60,537 bases of DNA from CALJIC01 sp039805565 (GTDB lineage Bacteria > Chloroflexota > Chloroflexia > Chloroflexales > Roseiflexaceae). The notes under the pieces were generated by a model that saw nothing but the letters and a program-made list of their open reading frames with translations, was not told the DNA's origin and made no database searches. Where the stretch lies: positions 1-60,537 of the forward strand of contig JBDLTZ010000193.1 of the NCBI GenBank assembly GCA_039805565.1, in the 5' to 3' direction. Shown here in pieces: positions 25,449 to 34,758 of the stretch (position 1 is the stretch's first letter; every line of letters begins with the position of its first letter). The position numbers were made by a program, and so were the translations under genes.

Positions 25449-26711
25449 CTACGCCATAACCGTGATCGGCTGGGAGGCGTCCTCGATCTGAGGCACGCCC
25501 GCCAGCTGGCCGCAGGCCGCTGCGATCGCCATGCCGCGCTCGACGCGCACGGTGCACGCCACGCCGCGCTCCTGCAGCACCCGCTGGAACTCCAGCACCC
25601 GCCGCCGCTCCGAGCGCCCCAGTGGCATCCCGGGCACCGGGTTCCACGGGATCAGGTTGACGTGCACCAGCCGTAGAGGCAGCCCTGTGTGACTGCCCGG
25701 AGGCAGGCCAGCCTTGCTGTCCGGGTGCACCCCGCGCAGCAGGTCGGCGAGCTCGGCCGCGTGCGCCGGCTCGTCGTTCTGGCCCTGGAGCAGCACGTAC
25801 TCGAACGACACCCGCCGGTTGGTCTTGTCCAGGTACTCGCGCGTTGCCGCCATGAGCTCGGCGATCGGGTAGCGCCGGTTCACCGGCATCATCTGGCCGC
25901 GCAGGGCGTCGTTCGGGGCGTGCAGCGAGATCGCCAGGTTGATCGGCAGCGGCGCGTCGGCCAGCCGCCGGATGCCCGGCACCAGCCCCACCGTGGACAC
26001 TGTCAGGCCGCGCGCGCCCAGGTTGAACCCCTTCGGGTCATGCAGCCGCTCCACCGCCCGCCACCAGCGGTCGTAGTTGGCGAACGGCTCGCCCATCCCC
26101 ATGAAGACGACGTTGGTCAGGCGGCGCGGCGGCGCGAAGTCCCCCTGCTGCTGCTCCTGCTGCTCCTCGATGCTGTCCGGCGCCCACCAGGTGTCCTCCG
26201 CCGCCGCTCGCTGGGGCCGCTGGTCGTTGGCCCCTGGCCCCCGGTCCTCTGCCATCGCCCGGAGCGTGCGCGCCGCCCACAGGACCTGCCCGATGATCTC
26301 GCCCGGCTGGAGGTTCCGCAGCAGCCCCAGCCGTCCCGTGGCGCAGAACGAGCAGTCCATCGCGCAGCCGGCCTGCGTCGAGACACACACTGTCGCGCGG
26401 TCGGGGTAGACCATGAGCACGCTCTCGACCACCACGCCGCCGTCGAGGCGGAACAGCGCTTTGCGCGTCATCCCGCCATCGGCCTGCTGCTCGCGCACGG
26501 GCGTGACTGGCTCGAGCCGCGTCTCGGCCGCCAGCCGCTCGCGGAGCGCTACGGGCAGGTCGGTCATCGCTGCCGGGGTGTCGGCGTAGTTGACGTAGAG
26601 CTGGCGCTCGATCTGGCGCGCGCGGAAGGTCGGCTGGCCCCAGCCCTTCAGCAGCCCCTCGAGCTCGGCGGATGTCAGATTATACAGATTAACAATAGTA
26701 TCTTGTTTCAT
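25449..26711 (-). CDS. rlmN: Dual-specificity 23S rRNA/tRNA adenine-C2 methyltransferase RlmN
   Basis: A 420-residue radical-SAM enzyme that methylates C2 of A2503 in 23S rRNA (and A37 of some tRNAs). Visible: N-terminal FRARQIERQLYVNYADTP, the cluster motif CAMDCSFC near 117, FMGMGEP, ISLHAPNDALRGQMMP, VNLIPWNPVPG and the catalytic C-terminal Cys (ERGVACTVRVERG) near 385. Two stretches are foreign to the family: about 35 residues after WAARTLRAMA (Gln/Glu-rich, AEDRGPGANDQRPQR...EEQQEQQQGD) and about 15 residues before LPLRLVHVNL, both in variable loops. The start at 26711 matches the family. A TGGTATAATG box lies 10 nt upstream of the ATG, giving an almost leaderless transcript. Confidence 0.95.
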   Translation of the reverse strand: MKQDTIVNLYNLTSAELEGLLKGWGQPTFRARQIERQLYVNYADTPAAMTDLPVALRERLAAETRLEPVTPVREQQADGGMTRKALFRLDGGVVVESVLMVYPDRATVCVSTQAGCAMDCSFCATGRLGLLRNLQPGEIIGQVLWAARTLRAMAEDRGPGANDQRPQRAAAEDTWWAPDSIEEQQEQQQGDFAPPRRLTNVVFMGMGEPFANYDRWWRAVERLHDPKGFNLGARGLTVSTVGLVPGIRRLADAPLPINLAISLHAPNDALRGQMMPVNRRYPIAELMAATREYLDKTNRRVSFEYVLLQGQNDEPAHAAELADLLRGVHPDSKAGLPPGSHTGLPLRLVHVNLIPWNPVPGMPLGRSERRRVLEFQRVLQERGVACTVRVERGMAIAAACGQLAGVPQIEDASQPITVMA

Positions 26712-26720
26712 GATATTGAC

Positions 26721-26729
26721 ATTATACCA
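26721..26729 (-). promoter_or_regulatory. Extended -10 promoter of rlmN
   Basis: Minus strand TGGTATAAT followed by G; no convincing -35. Very close to the ATG at 26711, so the leader would be only a few nucleotides. Confidence 0.6.
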
Positions 26730-26975
26730 AATCGGCTTGTGCTCTGCGGCCTACGCCACCTCTCGTAACGCTACCGGATGAGGGCGGCTTCTTTCTTGAG
26801 AGCCGTATCCCCACCTCGCGCTGGTGCGCACGGACAAGCCACGCAGGGCTGTCGCTCCGGAGTCAGCCCCGGGATAGATTCGATTCGCCCGCCCCCTTCG
26901 AATACTCCTGTGACGGCGCGCGACGCGTGCGCGGGCCGCAAGGTGTCAATGGAGATACACAAGGAGGCTTGGGAC

Positions 26976-27854
26976 ATGGCACGACTGACTCGCTCTGCTG
27001 GTGTGGCGGTGGCGGCGCTCATCGCGGTCTTCGCGCTGCTGCCGGTCGTCGGCGCGGCGCCGCGCGCCCAGGAGACCAAGACCGTCAGCATCAAGGACTT
27101 CAGGTTCGACCCGGCGACGATCACTGTCAATGTCGGCGACACGGTCACCTGGACGAACGGCGACACCGTACCCCACACCGCTACCGCCACCGACACATCG
27201 TTCGACTCGGGCCGACTGAACAACGGCCAGTCCTTCTCCTTCACATTCGACAAGGCCGGCACGTTCGACTATGTCTGCGCGTTCCACGACACGATGATGG
27301 GCAAGGTCGAGGTGCGTGAGGCGGCCGCAGCCGCAGCGCCCGCAGCCGCCCCCGCACAGCAGGCGCCCACAGGTACGCTGGAGGCGACAGATCAGGCGAT
27401 CGCGGGCGGAATGGTCACGGTGGCGAGCGTCACGGCCGGCCAGGACGGCTGGGTCGTGGTGCACCTGGACGAGGGCGGGCGCCCGGGCAAGGTGCTCGGC
27501 CAGACGGCCGTCAAGGCGGGCGAGAGCGCCAATGTCAAGGTCCAGCTGAGCGAGGAGGTCCCGGCGGGCGGCGCGCTCTGGCCGATGCTGCACATCGATG
27601 CCGGCACGATGGGCACCTACGAGTTCCCCGGCGCTGACGTTCCGGTGACGGCGGGCGGCGCCCCGGTGATGAAGAAGATCATGGTCACCGAGGCGGCGGC
27701 AGCCCAGCCAGCGCAGTCCCAGGCCGGCACGCAGGCCGGGGCTCCGGCGGCCCTGCCGCGCACGGCCGGTGAGGAGCTGCCGATCGCGGTGGTGCTGTTC
27801 GCGTCGCTCCTGGCCCTGCTCGCGGGCCTCGCGCTGCGCTCGCGCCGCGTGTAG
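26976..27854 (+). CDS. Membrane-anchored cupredoxin with a DUF7282-like domain
   Basis: A 292-residue exported protein. A signal peptide (residues 1 to about 30, VAVAALIAVFALLPVVGAAPRAQ) precedes a plastocyanin/amicyanin-type domain (about 33-112) with type 1 copper ligands His 67 (VPHTAT), Cys near 101 and His/Met just after it (CAFHDTMMG). An Ala/Pro linker leads to a beta-rich domain (TDQAIAGGMVTVASV...EEVPAGGALWPMLHID) resembling DUF7282. The C-terminus reads LPRTAGEE, a hydrophobic helix and RSRRV, i.e. a sortase-like signal or plain anchor. It probably carries electrons on the cell surface. ATG 26976 has AAGGAGG 9 nt upstream; the open frame extends further but has no family match. Confidence 0.88.
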   Translation: MARLTRSAGVAVAALIAVFALLPVVGAAPRAQETKTVSIKDFRFDPATITVNVGDTVTWTNGDTVPHTATATDTSFDSGRLNNGQSFSFTFDKAGTFDYVCAFHDTMMGKVEVREAAAAAAPAAAPAQQAPTGTLEATDQAIAGGMVTVASVTAGQDGWVVVHLDEGGRPGKVLGQTAVKAGESANVKVQLSEEVPAGGALWPMLHIDAGTMGTYEFPGADVPVTAGGAPVMKKIMVTEAAAAQPAQSQAGTQAGAPAALPRTAGEELPIAVVLFASLLALLAGLALRSRRV

Positions 27855-27878
27855 CGGCCTCTTTCCCGTGGAGGGGCG

Positions 27879-29192
27879 CTACCGCAGCGAGCGGTAGAGC
27901 TCCTCCACCCGTCCCACCACCCGCTCCTTCGCGAAGCGCACGGCCGCCTGGCGTCGCGCCCCCTCGCCGAGGGCCCGGCGCTCCTCGGTGCAGGCCAGCA
28001 GCGCGTCCATCCGCCGCGCGAACCCTGCCACTGTAGGCGCCAGCGCGCCGCTCACCCCGTCCACCACCACGTCGCGCGTGCCGCCGGTGGGCATCGCCAG
28101 GATCGGTGCGCCGCACGCGCTGGCCTCCAGCAGCACGCGGCTCAGCGGCTCGCCCCAGGCCGAGGGGAACAGCAGCAGCTCGCAGCGCGCCATCAGCCGC
28201 AGCGTCTCGTCGTGGTCGGCCCAGTCCAGGAAGCGCGCCCGCACCCCGAGCGCCGCCAGCCCGCGCTCCAGCTCGCCCCGCAGCGGGCCGCTGCCGCAGA
28301 CGACCACCGACCACCGGCCACCGACCACTGGCTCATCTTCGCCGCTCATCTGGTCTTGGGCTGCGCGAAAGATCTCCAGCAGCAGGTGTGCGCCCTTGTT
28401 ACGCTCCAGCTTGCCCACGAACAGCAGGAAGCGCTCGCCCGGCGCCACGCTCTGCGGCGGCGTCGTCACAGTCCTGTCGATAGCAGCCAGGTCCACCAGG
28501 TGCGGGATGACGTGGATGCGCTCCGGCCGCGCGATCCCCTCTAGCCGCTCCGCGATGTAGCCGCTGCACGCGATCACCGCGTCTGCGCGCCGGAGGAAGG
28601 CCTGGCGGCGCCGCATGTGCGCCAGCGCGTAGGGGATGGCCGCCAGCGCCGCTGCGCCCCGAAGCGGCCCGAGTCGGGCCGGCAGGTCGGTGGCGAGCGA
28701 GGCCCACGACTGGCGCGGGTGCGGCACTCGATCGCCGTGCAGCCCGGTGGCGAAGTAGTCCCACGGCCAGTGGTCGCGCACTGTTACCACCACCGGTGCG
28801 CCGAGCTGCTGTCCCGCCAGCACCGCGGCCGGCGCGGCCTGGACGTGTTGCGCGTGAACGACCGTGCTGGGCTCGGAATTGTGGATGTTGGACTGGGCGG
28901 CATCGACCACGGCCGCGGCGAGGGAGGGCCAGAGCCGCTCGTGGCGGAAGTAGTTCTTCACGAAGGGGATGCCCGGCGCGCGGTAGCCGAGGCGCACCGC
29001 GGGGACGCCCAGCACTTCCTCGCGCGTCGTGCCGGGCGAGCCCTGCCGCGGCACCACGGCCGTCACGGCGTGTCCGCGCTCGATCAGCGCCAGCGCCAGC
29101 GCGTGTGTGCTCCAGCCGGCGCCGCCGCAGCGCGGCGGGAAGACATCAGTTGGGAAGAGAATGTTCAACGCACTCGTCCATGATGCGCTCAA
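27879..29192 (-). CDS. GT4-family glycosyltransferase
   Basis: A 437-residue GT-B glycosyltransferase. Visible: N-terminal NILFPTDVFPPRCGGAGWST, the donor-domain opening LFVGKLERNKGAHLLLEIF and the nucleotide-sugar E-x7-E region (SAWGEPLSRVLLEASACGAP). No membrane helix, so cytoplasmic or membrane-peripheral. Acceptor and donor are unknown. Its 5' end overlaps the previous glycosyltransferase by 47 nt if ATG 29192 is used; a TTG at 29168 just before the conserved NILFP is an alternative. Within the donor domain, VVGGRWSVVV is coded by a GACCACCG repeat and lengthens the strand region before VCGSGPLRG. Confidence 0.9.
   Translation of the reverse strand: MSASWTSALNILFPTDVFPPRCGGAGWSTHALALALIERGHAVTAVVPRQGSPGTTREEVLGVPAVRLGYRAPGIPFVKNYFRHERLWPSLAAAVVDAAQSNIHNSEPSTVVHAQHVQAAPAAVLAGQQLGAPVVVTVRDHWPWDYFATGLHGDRVPHPRQSWASLATDLPARLGPLRGAAALAAIPYALAHMRRRQAFLRRADAVIACSGYIAERLEGIARPERIHVIPHLVDLAAIDRTVTTPPQSVAPGERFLLFVGKLERNKGAHLLLEIFRAAQDQMSGEDEPVVGGRWSVVVCGSGPLRGELERGLAALGVRARFLDWADHDETLRLMARCELLLFPSAWGEPLSRVLLEASACGAPILAMPTGGTRDVVVDGVSGALAPTVAGFARRMDALLACTEERRALGEGARRQAAVRFAKERVVGRVEELYRSLR
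28301..28333. repeat. GACCACCG repeat inside a glycosyltransferase gene
   Basis: Units GACCACC, GACCACCG, GCCACC, GACCACT in direct succession. In frame they give VVGGRWSVVV on the coding strand. Confidence 0.8.
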
Positions 29193-30336
29193 GCTCCTCG
29201 CAGTGCCGCGCCCACGAGTAGCGCGCCACGACCCGCGCCCGCGCCCGCGCGCCCATGGCCCGCGCCTCGTCGGGGCAGTCCAGCAGCCGCCCGATCGCCG
29301 CCGCGAGGCCCGCCGTGTCCCCCTCGCGGAACAGCAGGCCCTCCTGCCCGTCGCGCACCACCTCGTTTAGCGGGTGGATGTCGGCGGTGACCACCGGGAG
29401 CCCGGCGGCCATGTACTCGTAGACCTTGAGCGGGGACCAGAAGAAGCCGGCGGCGCGCAGTGCGGGGTGCGGCGCTGTATTGAAGGGCGCCACGCCCACT
29501 GACGACCGCGCCAGCAGCGCCGGCACCTGGTCGTAGGGGACCGCGCCGGTGAAGGTGAAGCGCCCGGGCCAGCGCGAGGCCATCTGCTCGGCGGCGGTGC
29601 GCTCGGGGCCGTCGCCCACCAGCAGGAACCGGGCGTCGCGCCCCTGGGCCAGCAGCTCCCCCGCGCCTCGCACGAAGTCAAGCACGCCGTGCCAGGCGCG
29701 GAACGAGCCGAGGAACACGACCGTTGGGGCAGAGAGTCCGTGCGCCTGCCCCGCGGCTTCTACCGGCGCATCGGGCAGGAAGCGGTCGACATTGGCGCCC
29801 CAGGGCAGCTCGACGATCGTATCGCGCGGGATCTCGGGCGGCACGGTGGTGTGGAGCGGCGTGACGATGCGGGTGGCCCAGCGACACTGCGTGGCAGCCC
29901 AGCGCCGCATCGGGGAGCCGAGGGCGTCGTCCAGGCGGCGCTTACGGATCTCGGGCGGGTCCACGATCAGGGCGTTAACCTCGAGGATGCTGGGCAGTCC
30001 GAGGGTGCGGGCGGCCAGGAGCCCCGCGCCGGCGAAGTTGTAGTAGCGCTCCATGACCACATCGGGGCGCACGGCGCGCGCCAGGCGGTGGATGATGGGC
30101 GTGCCGAGCAGCGAGGCGGCCTTGGGGATATCCAGGTGGTGGAGGTGGAAACCGTCCAGGGTGGTGGAGGCGGGGCGGGCGAGCGCCCGGATACCACCCC
30201 AGTCCTCGCGCAAGCACGCCACCACGTGGACGGTGTGCCCGCGGCGCGCGAGCCCACGCGCGACCTCGAGGGTGTGGGTGGAGCCGCCGAGCGTGCCGGG
30301 CACTGGGATGCCGCTGGCGACGTACAGGACTCTCAC
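29146..30336 (-). CDS. GT4-family glycosyltransferase
   Basis: A 396-residue GT-B glycosyltransferase: MRVLYVASGIPVPGTLGGST, Gly-rich acceptor loop, VVFLGSFRAWHGVLDFVRGA at the donor-domain start and the SPLKVYEYMAAGLPVV donor motif region. Starts at GTG 30336, overlapping the stop of the upstream cyclic-di-AMP receptor gene by 4 nt (GTGTGA), and overlaps the next glycosyltransferase at its 3' end. The three genes therefore form a tightly coupled operon. Likely product is a surface glycan, glycolipid or glycosylated metabolite; the exact substrate cannot be told. Confidence 0.9.
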   Translation of the reverse strand: MRVLYVASGIPVPGTLGGSTHTLEVARGLARRGHTVHVVACLREDWGGIRALARPASTTLDGFHLHHLDIPKAASLLGTPIIHRLARAVRPDVVMERYYNFAGAGLLAARTLGLPSILEVNALIVDPPEIRKRRLDDALGSPMRRWAATQCRWATRIVTPLHTTVPPEIPRDTIVELPWGANVDRFLPDAPVEAAGQAHGLSAPTVVFLGSFRAWHGVLDFVRGAGELLAQGRDARFLLVGDGPERTAAEQMASRWPGRFTFTGAVPYDQVPALLARSSVGVAPFNTAPHPALRAAGFFWSPLKVYEYMAAGLPVVTADIHPLNEVVRDGQEGLLFREGDTAGLAAAIGRLLDCPDEARAMGARARARVVARYSWARHCEELERIMDECVEHSLPN

Positions 30337-30575
30337 ACGCGCTCGTAGCGCTCCAGGTCCAGCGTGATCGCCAGAGCGCCCTTGGCCGCGCGGCGCACGA
30401 TCTCGGTCGCTCGGTCCGCCGCCGCGTCCTCGACGCCCACCAGCAGCGTGGTGTTTCCCTTGCGCAGGAATCCGCCGGTAGACGCCAGCCGCGTCACGCG
30501 GAAGCCCTGCTCCACCAGCGCGTCGACCGTCGCATCGGCGACGCTATCCTCGGTCACGAACACGAGCAGCTTCAT
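30333..30575 (-). CDS. Cyclic-di-AMP receptor (PstA/DarA-like, DUF970)
   Basis: An 80-residue PII-like protein matching the DUF970 family: MKLLVFVTEDSVADATVDAL, FRVTRLASTGGFLRKGNTTL and LLVGVED. The TGGFLRKGNTT loop is the conserved nucleotide-binding segment of PstA/DarA, which bind c-di-AMP. Shorter than the usual ~105 residues because the C-terminal extension is reduced. It leads an operon with two glycosyltransferases and has its own extended -10 promoter at 30609. The link suggests second-messenger control of the pathway, which is inference. Confidence 0.88.
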   Translation of the reverse strand: MKLLVFVTEDSVADATVDALVEQGFRVTRLASTGGFLRKGNTTLLVGVEDAAADRATEIVRRAAKGALAITLDLERYERV

Positions 30576-30608
30576 GCGGGCTCCTTTGGAATGAGTGCGA
30601 CGCAGCGC

Positions 30609-30617
30609 ATTATAGCA
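30609..30617 (-). promoter_or_regulatory. Extended -10 promoter of the c-di-AMP receptor operon
   Basis: Minus strand TGCTATAAT followed by G; no good -35. It lies between the ruvC stop and ATG 30575, leaving a leader of about 28 nt. Confidence 0.65.
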
Positions 30618-30621
30618 GAAC

Positions 30622-31116
30622 TTATCCCTGCCGCAGGCGGTTGAGCATCGGGGCCGTGTAGGAGTGGCAGATCGCGATCGCCACCGCGTCGGCGGCGTCG
30701 TCCGGCTTGGGCACCTTGTTCAGGTTGAGTGTCAGCCGCACCATCTCCTGCATCTGCTTCTTGTCCGCGCCGCCGTAGCCGGCCACGGCCTGCTTCACCT
30801 GGGTGGGCTTATACTCGTGCACCTCGAGGCCGGCCTGGGCCAATGCCAGCAGGGCCACGCCGCGCGCCTGGCCCACGGTGATCGCGGTGTTCACGTTCTT
30901 GCCGAAGAACAGCTCCTCGATCGCCGCGCTGTCGGGCTGGTACTCGCGCACCAGCTGGCGCAGCTCATCGTACAGGCGCATCAGCCGCTCGGGCTGTGGC
31001 TGGCCGGCCGGCGTGGTCAGCACATCACAGGCCACCAGGCTGAGCGTGCCGGCGCTCTCGTCCACGATGCCCCAGCCCATGCGCGCCGTGCCCGGGTCGA
31101 TGCCAATCGTTCTCAT
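30622..31116 (-). CDS. ruvC: Holliday junction resolvase RuvC
   Basis: A 164-residue crossover-junction endonuclease that cleaves Holliday junctions with RuvAB. The four acidic catalytic residues are present: D7 (IGIDPGTARMGWG), E in AAIEELFFGKNVNTA (near 67) and the paired Asp near the C-terminus (KPDDAADAVAIAICH). Length is normal. ATG 31116 overlaps the yebC stop (ATGA). ruvA and ruvB are not in the window. Confidence 0.96.
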   Translation of the reverse strand: MRTIGIDPGTARMGWGIVDESAGTLSLVACDVLTTPAGQPQPERLMRLYDELRQLVREYQPDSAAIEELFFGKNVNTAITVGQARGVALLALAQAGLEVHEYKPTQVKQAVAGYGGADKKQMQEMVRLTLNLNKVPKPDDAADAVAIAICHSYTAPMLNRLRQG

Positions 31117-31877
31117 GCGTCTTCGAGCAGCGCCGCGAGTTCGTCGGTCACGTGCAGGTTGCTGTACACCTTCTGGACGTCGTCGAGGTCCTCGAGCTTC
31201 TCGATCAGGCGCAGGACTTTCATGGCCGTGTCGGCGTCGGCGTCCACCTCGGTCTTCGCCAGCATGGTCTTCTCAGCGCCGGTGAGCGGCAGGCCAGCGG
31301 CCAGCAGCGCCTGGCGCACGGCGGCGAGCTGCTTGAAGTCGGTGTACACCTCGATCGCGTCCTCGCCGACCTCGACGTCGTCGGCGCCGGCGTCGATGGC
31401 GGTGAGCTGCACCTCGTCCACGTCGAGCTTCTTCTGCGTCAGGTCGATCGTGATCAGGCCCTTGGTATCGAACATCCAGCCCACCGAGCCCGGCTCACCG
31501 GGGGTGCCGCCGGCCTTGGTGATTGTGGCGCGGACCTCGGAGTTCGTGCGGTTGCGGTTATCGGTGGCGGCCTCGATCATCAGCGCGACGCCGCCGGGAG
31601 CGTATCCCTCGTAGTAGATCTCCTCGATTGCCGCGCCGTCGCCGCCCTTGCCGAGGCCGCGGTCGATCGCGCGCTGGATGTTGTCCATCGGCATGTTGCT
31701 CGCGCGGGCCTTATCGACGGCGATGCGCAGGCGGAAGTTTGCGTCCGGGTCGCCATTGCCGCCCTCCCGCGTTGCGATGGTGATGTCGCGCGCGAGTTTG
31801 GTGAAGAGCTGGCCGCGCTTCTGGTCGATGAGGCCTTTGGAGCGGCGGATCGAGTGCCATTTTGAGTGGCCGGACAT
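31113..31877 (-). CDS. yebC: YebC/TACO1-family regulatory/translation factor
   Basis: A 254-residue protein of the YebC family: MSGHSKWHSIRRSKGLIDQK, DNIQRAIDRGLGKG, YEGYAPGGVALMIE, RNRTNSEVRATITKAGG and GSVGWMFDTKG. Family members have been described as transcription regulators and as factors that relieve ribosome stalling at proline stretches. ATG 31877 has GGAGGTTTTCTT in front and is the family start; the open frame upstream is rejected. It has an extended -10 box at 31915 and is coupled to ruvC, a common arrangement. Confidence 0.95.
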   Translation of the reverse strand: MSGHSKWHSIRRSKGLIDQKRGQLFTKLARDITIATREGGNGDPDANFRLRIAVDKARASNMPMDNIQRAIDRGLGKGGDGAAIEEIYYEGYAPGGVALMIEAATDNRNRTNSEVRATITKAGGTPGEPGSVGWMFDTKGLITIDLTQKKLDVDEVQLTAIDAGADDVEVGEDAIEVYTDFKQLAAVRQALLAAGLPLTGAEKTMLAKTEVDADADTAMKVLRLIEKLEDLDDVQKVYSNLHVTDELAALLEDA

Positions 31878-31914
31878 AAGAAAACCTCCGGTGGAAAAGC
31901 TACAAGCGTGCTGC

Positions 31915-31923
31915 ATTATAGCA
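31915..31923 (-). promoter_or_regulatory. Extended -10 promoter of yebC-ruvC
   Basis: Minus strand TGCTATAAT followed by G; leader of about 30 nt to ATG 31877. Confidence 0.65.
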
Positions 31924-31953
31924 TAGAGCCCCCGCGGCCCACCCTTGGCACGC

Positions 31954-31987
31954 AGAGAGGCCCGGGGGCGATGCCCCGGGCCTCTCT
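31954..31987 (-). terminator. Hairpin after ftsH
   Basis: Perfect 14-bp stem (agagaggcccgggg/ccccgggcctctct) with a 6-nt loop, 20 nt after the ftsH stop. There is no T-run, but the stem is very stable. Confidence 0.75.
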
Positions 31988-32007
31988 GGAAGAAGTGTGT
32001 TGTGTGT

Positions 32008-33945
<1,938 letters not shown>

Positions 33946-34041
33946 GGTTGCTTCTCGTTCTAGGAGCGCTGCTCCTTGAAGAAGGTGGGTCGGTAAGGGG
34001 CAGAAAGAAAGCTCGTACCGGCCTTCGGATATCGCAAGGAC

Positions 34042-34050
34042 ATTATACCA
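34042..34050 (-). promoter_or_regulatory. Extended -10 promoter of ftsH
   Basis: Minus strand TGGTATAAT followed by G; the region 17 bp upstream is a C/G run with no -35 box. Leader about 90 nt. Confidence 0.6.
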
Positions 34051-34158
34051 AACGCCCCCCCCTGCGGCAATGTAGCGAGATCACAGATCGCGGCGCTCTC
34101 ACGCCTTTTCTTACGCTTCTCTCATCTACACCGCCCCCCTATCCCTCGGGCCGGCGGC

Positions 34159-34704
34159 CTACTCGCTCTGGTAGACGCGCTGCTTGAGGATGCCGATGTA
34201 GGGCAGGTTGCGGTAGCGCTCGCTGTAGTCAAGCCCGTAGCCCACCACGAACTCGTTGGGGATGTCGAACCCCAGGTAGTCCACCGGCACGTCGGCGGTG
34301 CGGCGCTCAGGCTTGTTGAGCAGCGCGCAGATCCGCAGGCTGGCGGGGTTGCGCCGCAGGAGCTGCTCGCGCAGGTAGCCCAGCGTCAGGCCGCTGTCGA
34401 TGATGTCCTCGACGATCAGCACATGTCGCCCGGCGATGTCGGTGTCGAGGTCCTTCAGCACCCGCACCACGCCGCTGGACTCGGTGCTGTGGCCATAGCT
34501 CGAGGTGGCGATGAAGTCGATCGCAACCGGCATGTCGATCGCCCGCGCCAGGTCCACCATGAACATGATGCAGCCCTTCAGCACACCCACCAGCAGCAGG
34601 TCGCCCTTCGGCCCGTACTCCGAGGCCAGCAGCGCGCCCATCTCGCGCACCTTGGCCTGGATGTCGTCGCTGGATATCAGAATGGTCTCAATGTCGTTGT
34701 GCAT
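34159..34704 (-). CDS. hpt: Hypoxanthine phosphoribosyltransferase
   Basis: A 181-residue purine salvage enzyme converting hypoxanthine/guanine and PRPP to IMP/GMP. Visible: LLVGVLKGCIMFMVDLARA, the PRPP-binding motif VLIVEDIIDSGLTL and the purine-binding ERRTADVPVDYLGFDIPNEFVVGYGLDY. Length is normal. It lies 54 nt after tilS and before ftsH on the same strand, the arrangement conserved in Firmicutes and other phyla. Confidence 0.96.
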   Translation of the reverse strand: MHNDIETILISSDDIQAKVREMGALLASEYGPKGDLLLVGVLKGCIMFMVDLARAIDMPVAIDFIATSSYGHSTESSGVVRVLKDLDTDIAGRHVLIVEDIIDSGLTLGYLREQLLRRNPASLRICALLNKPERRTADVPVDYLGFDIPNEFVVGYGLDYSERYRNLPYIGILKQRVYQSE

Positions 34705-34758
34705 CTGTCGCCTCGTTGTGTAAGCAATGAAATCCTGTCGCCTGCCAGCCGCTGTGTC

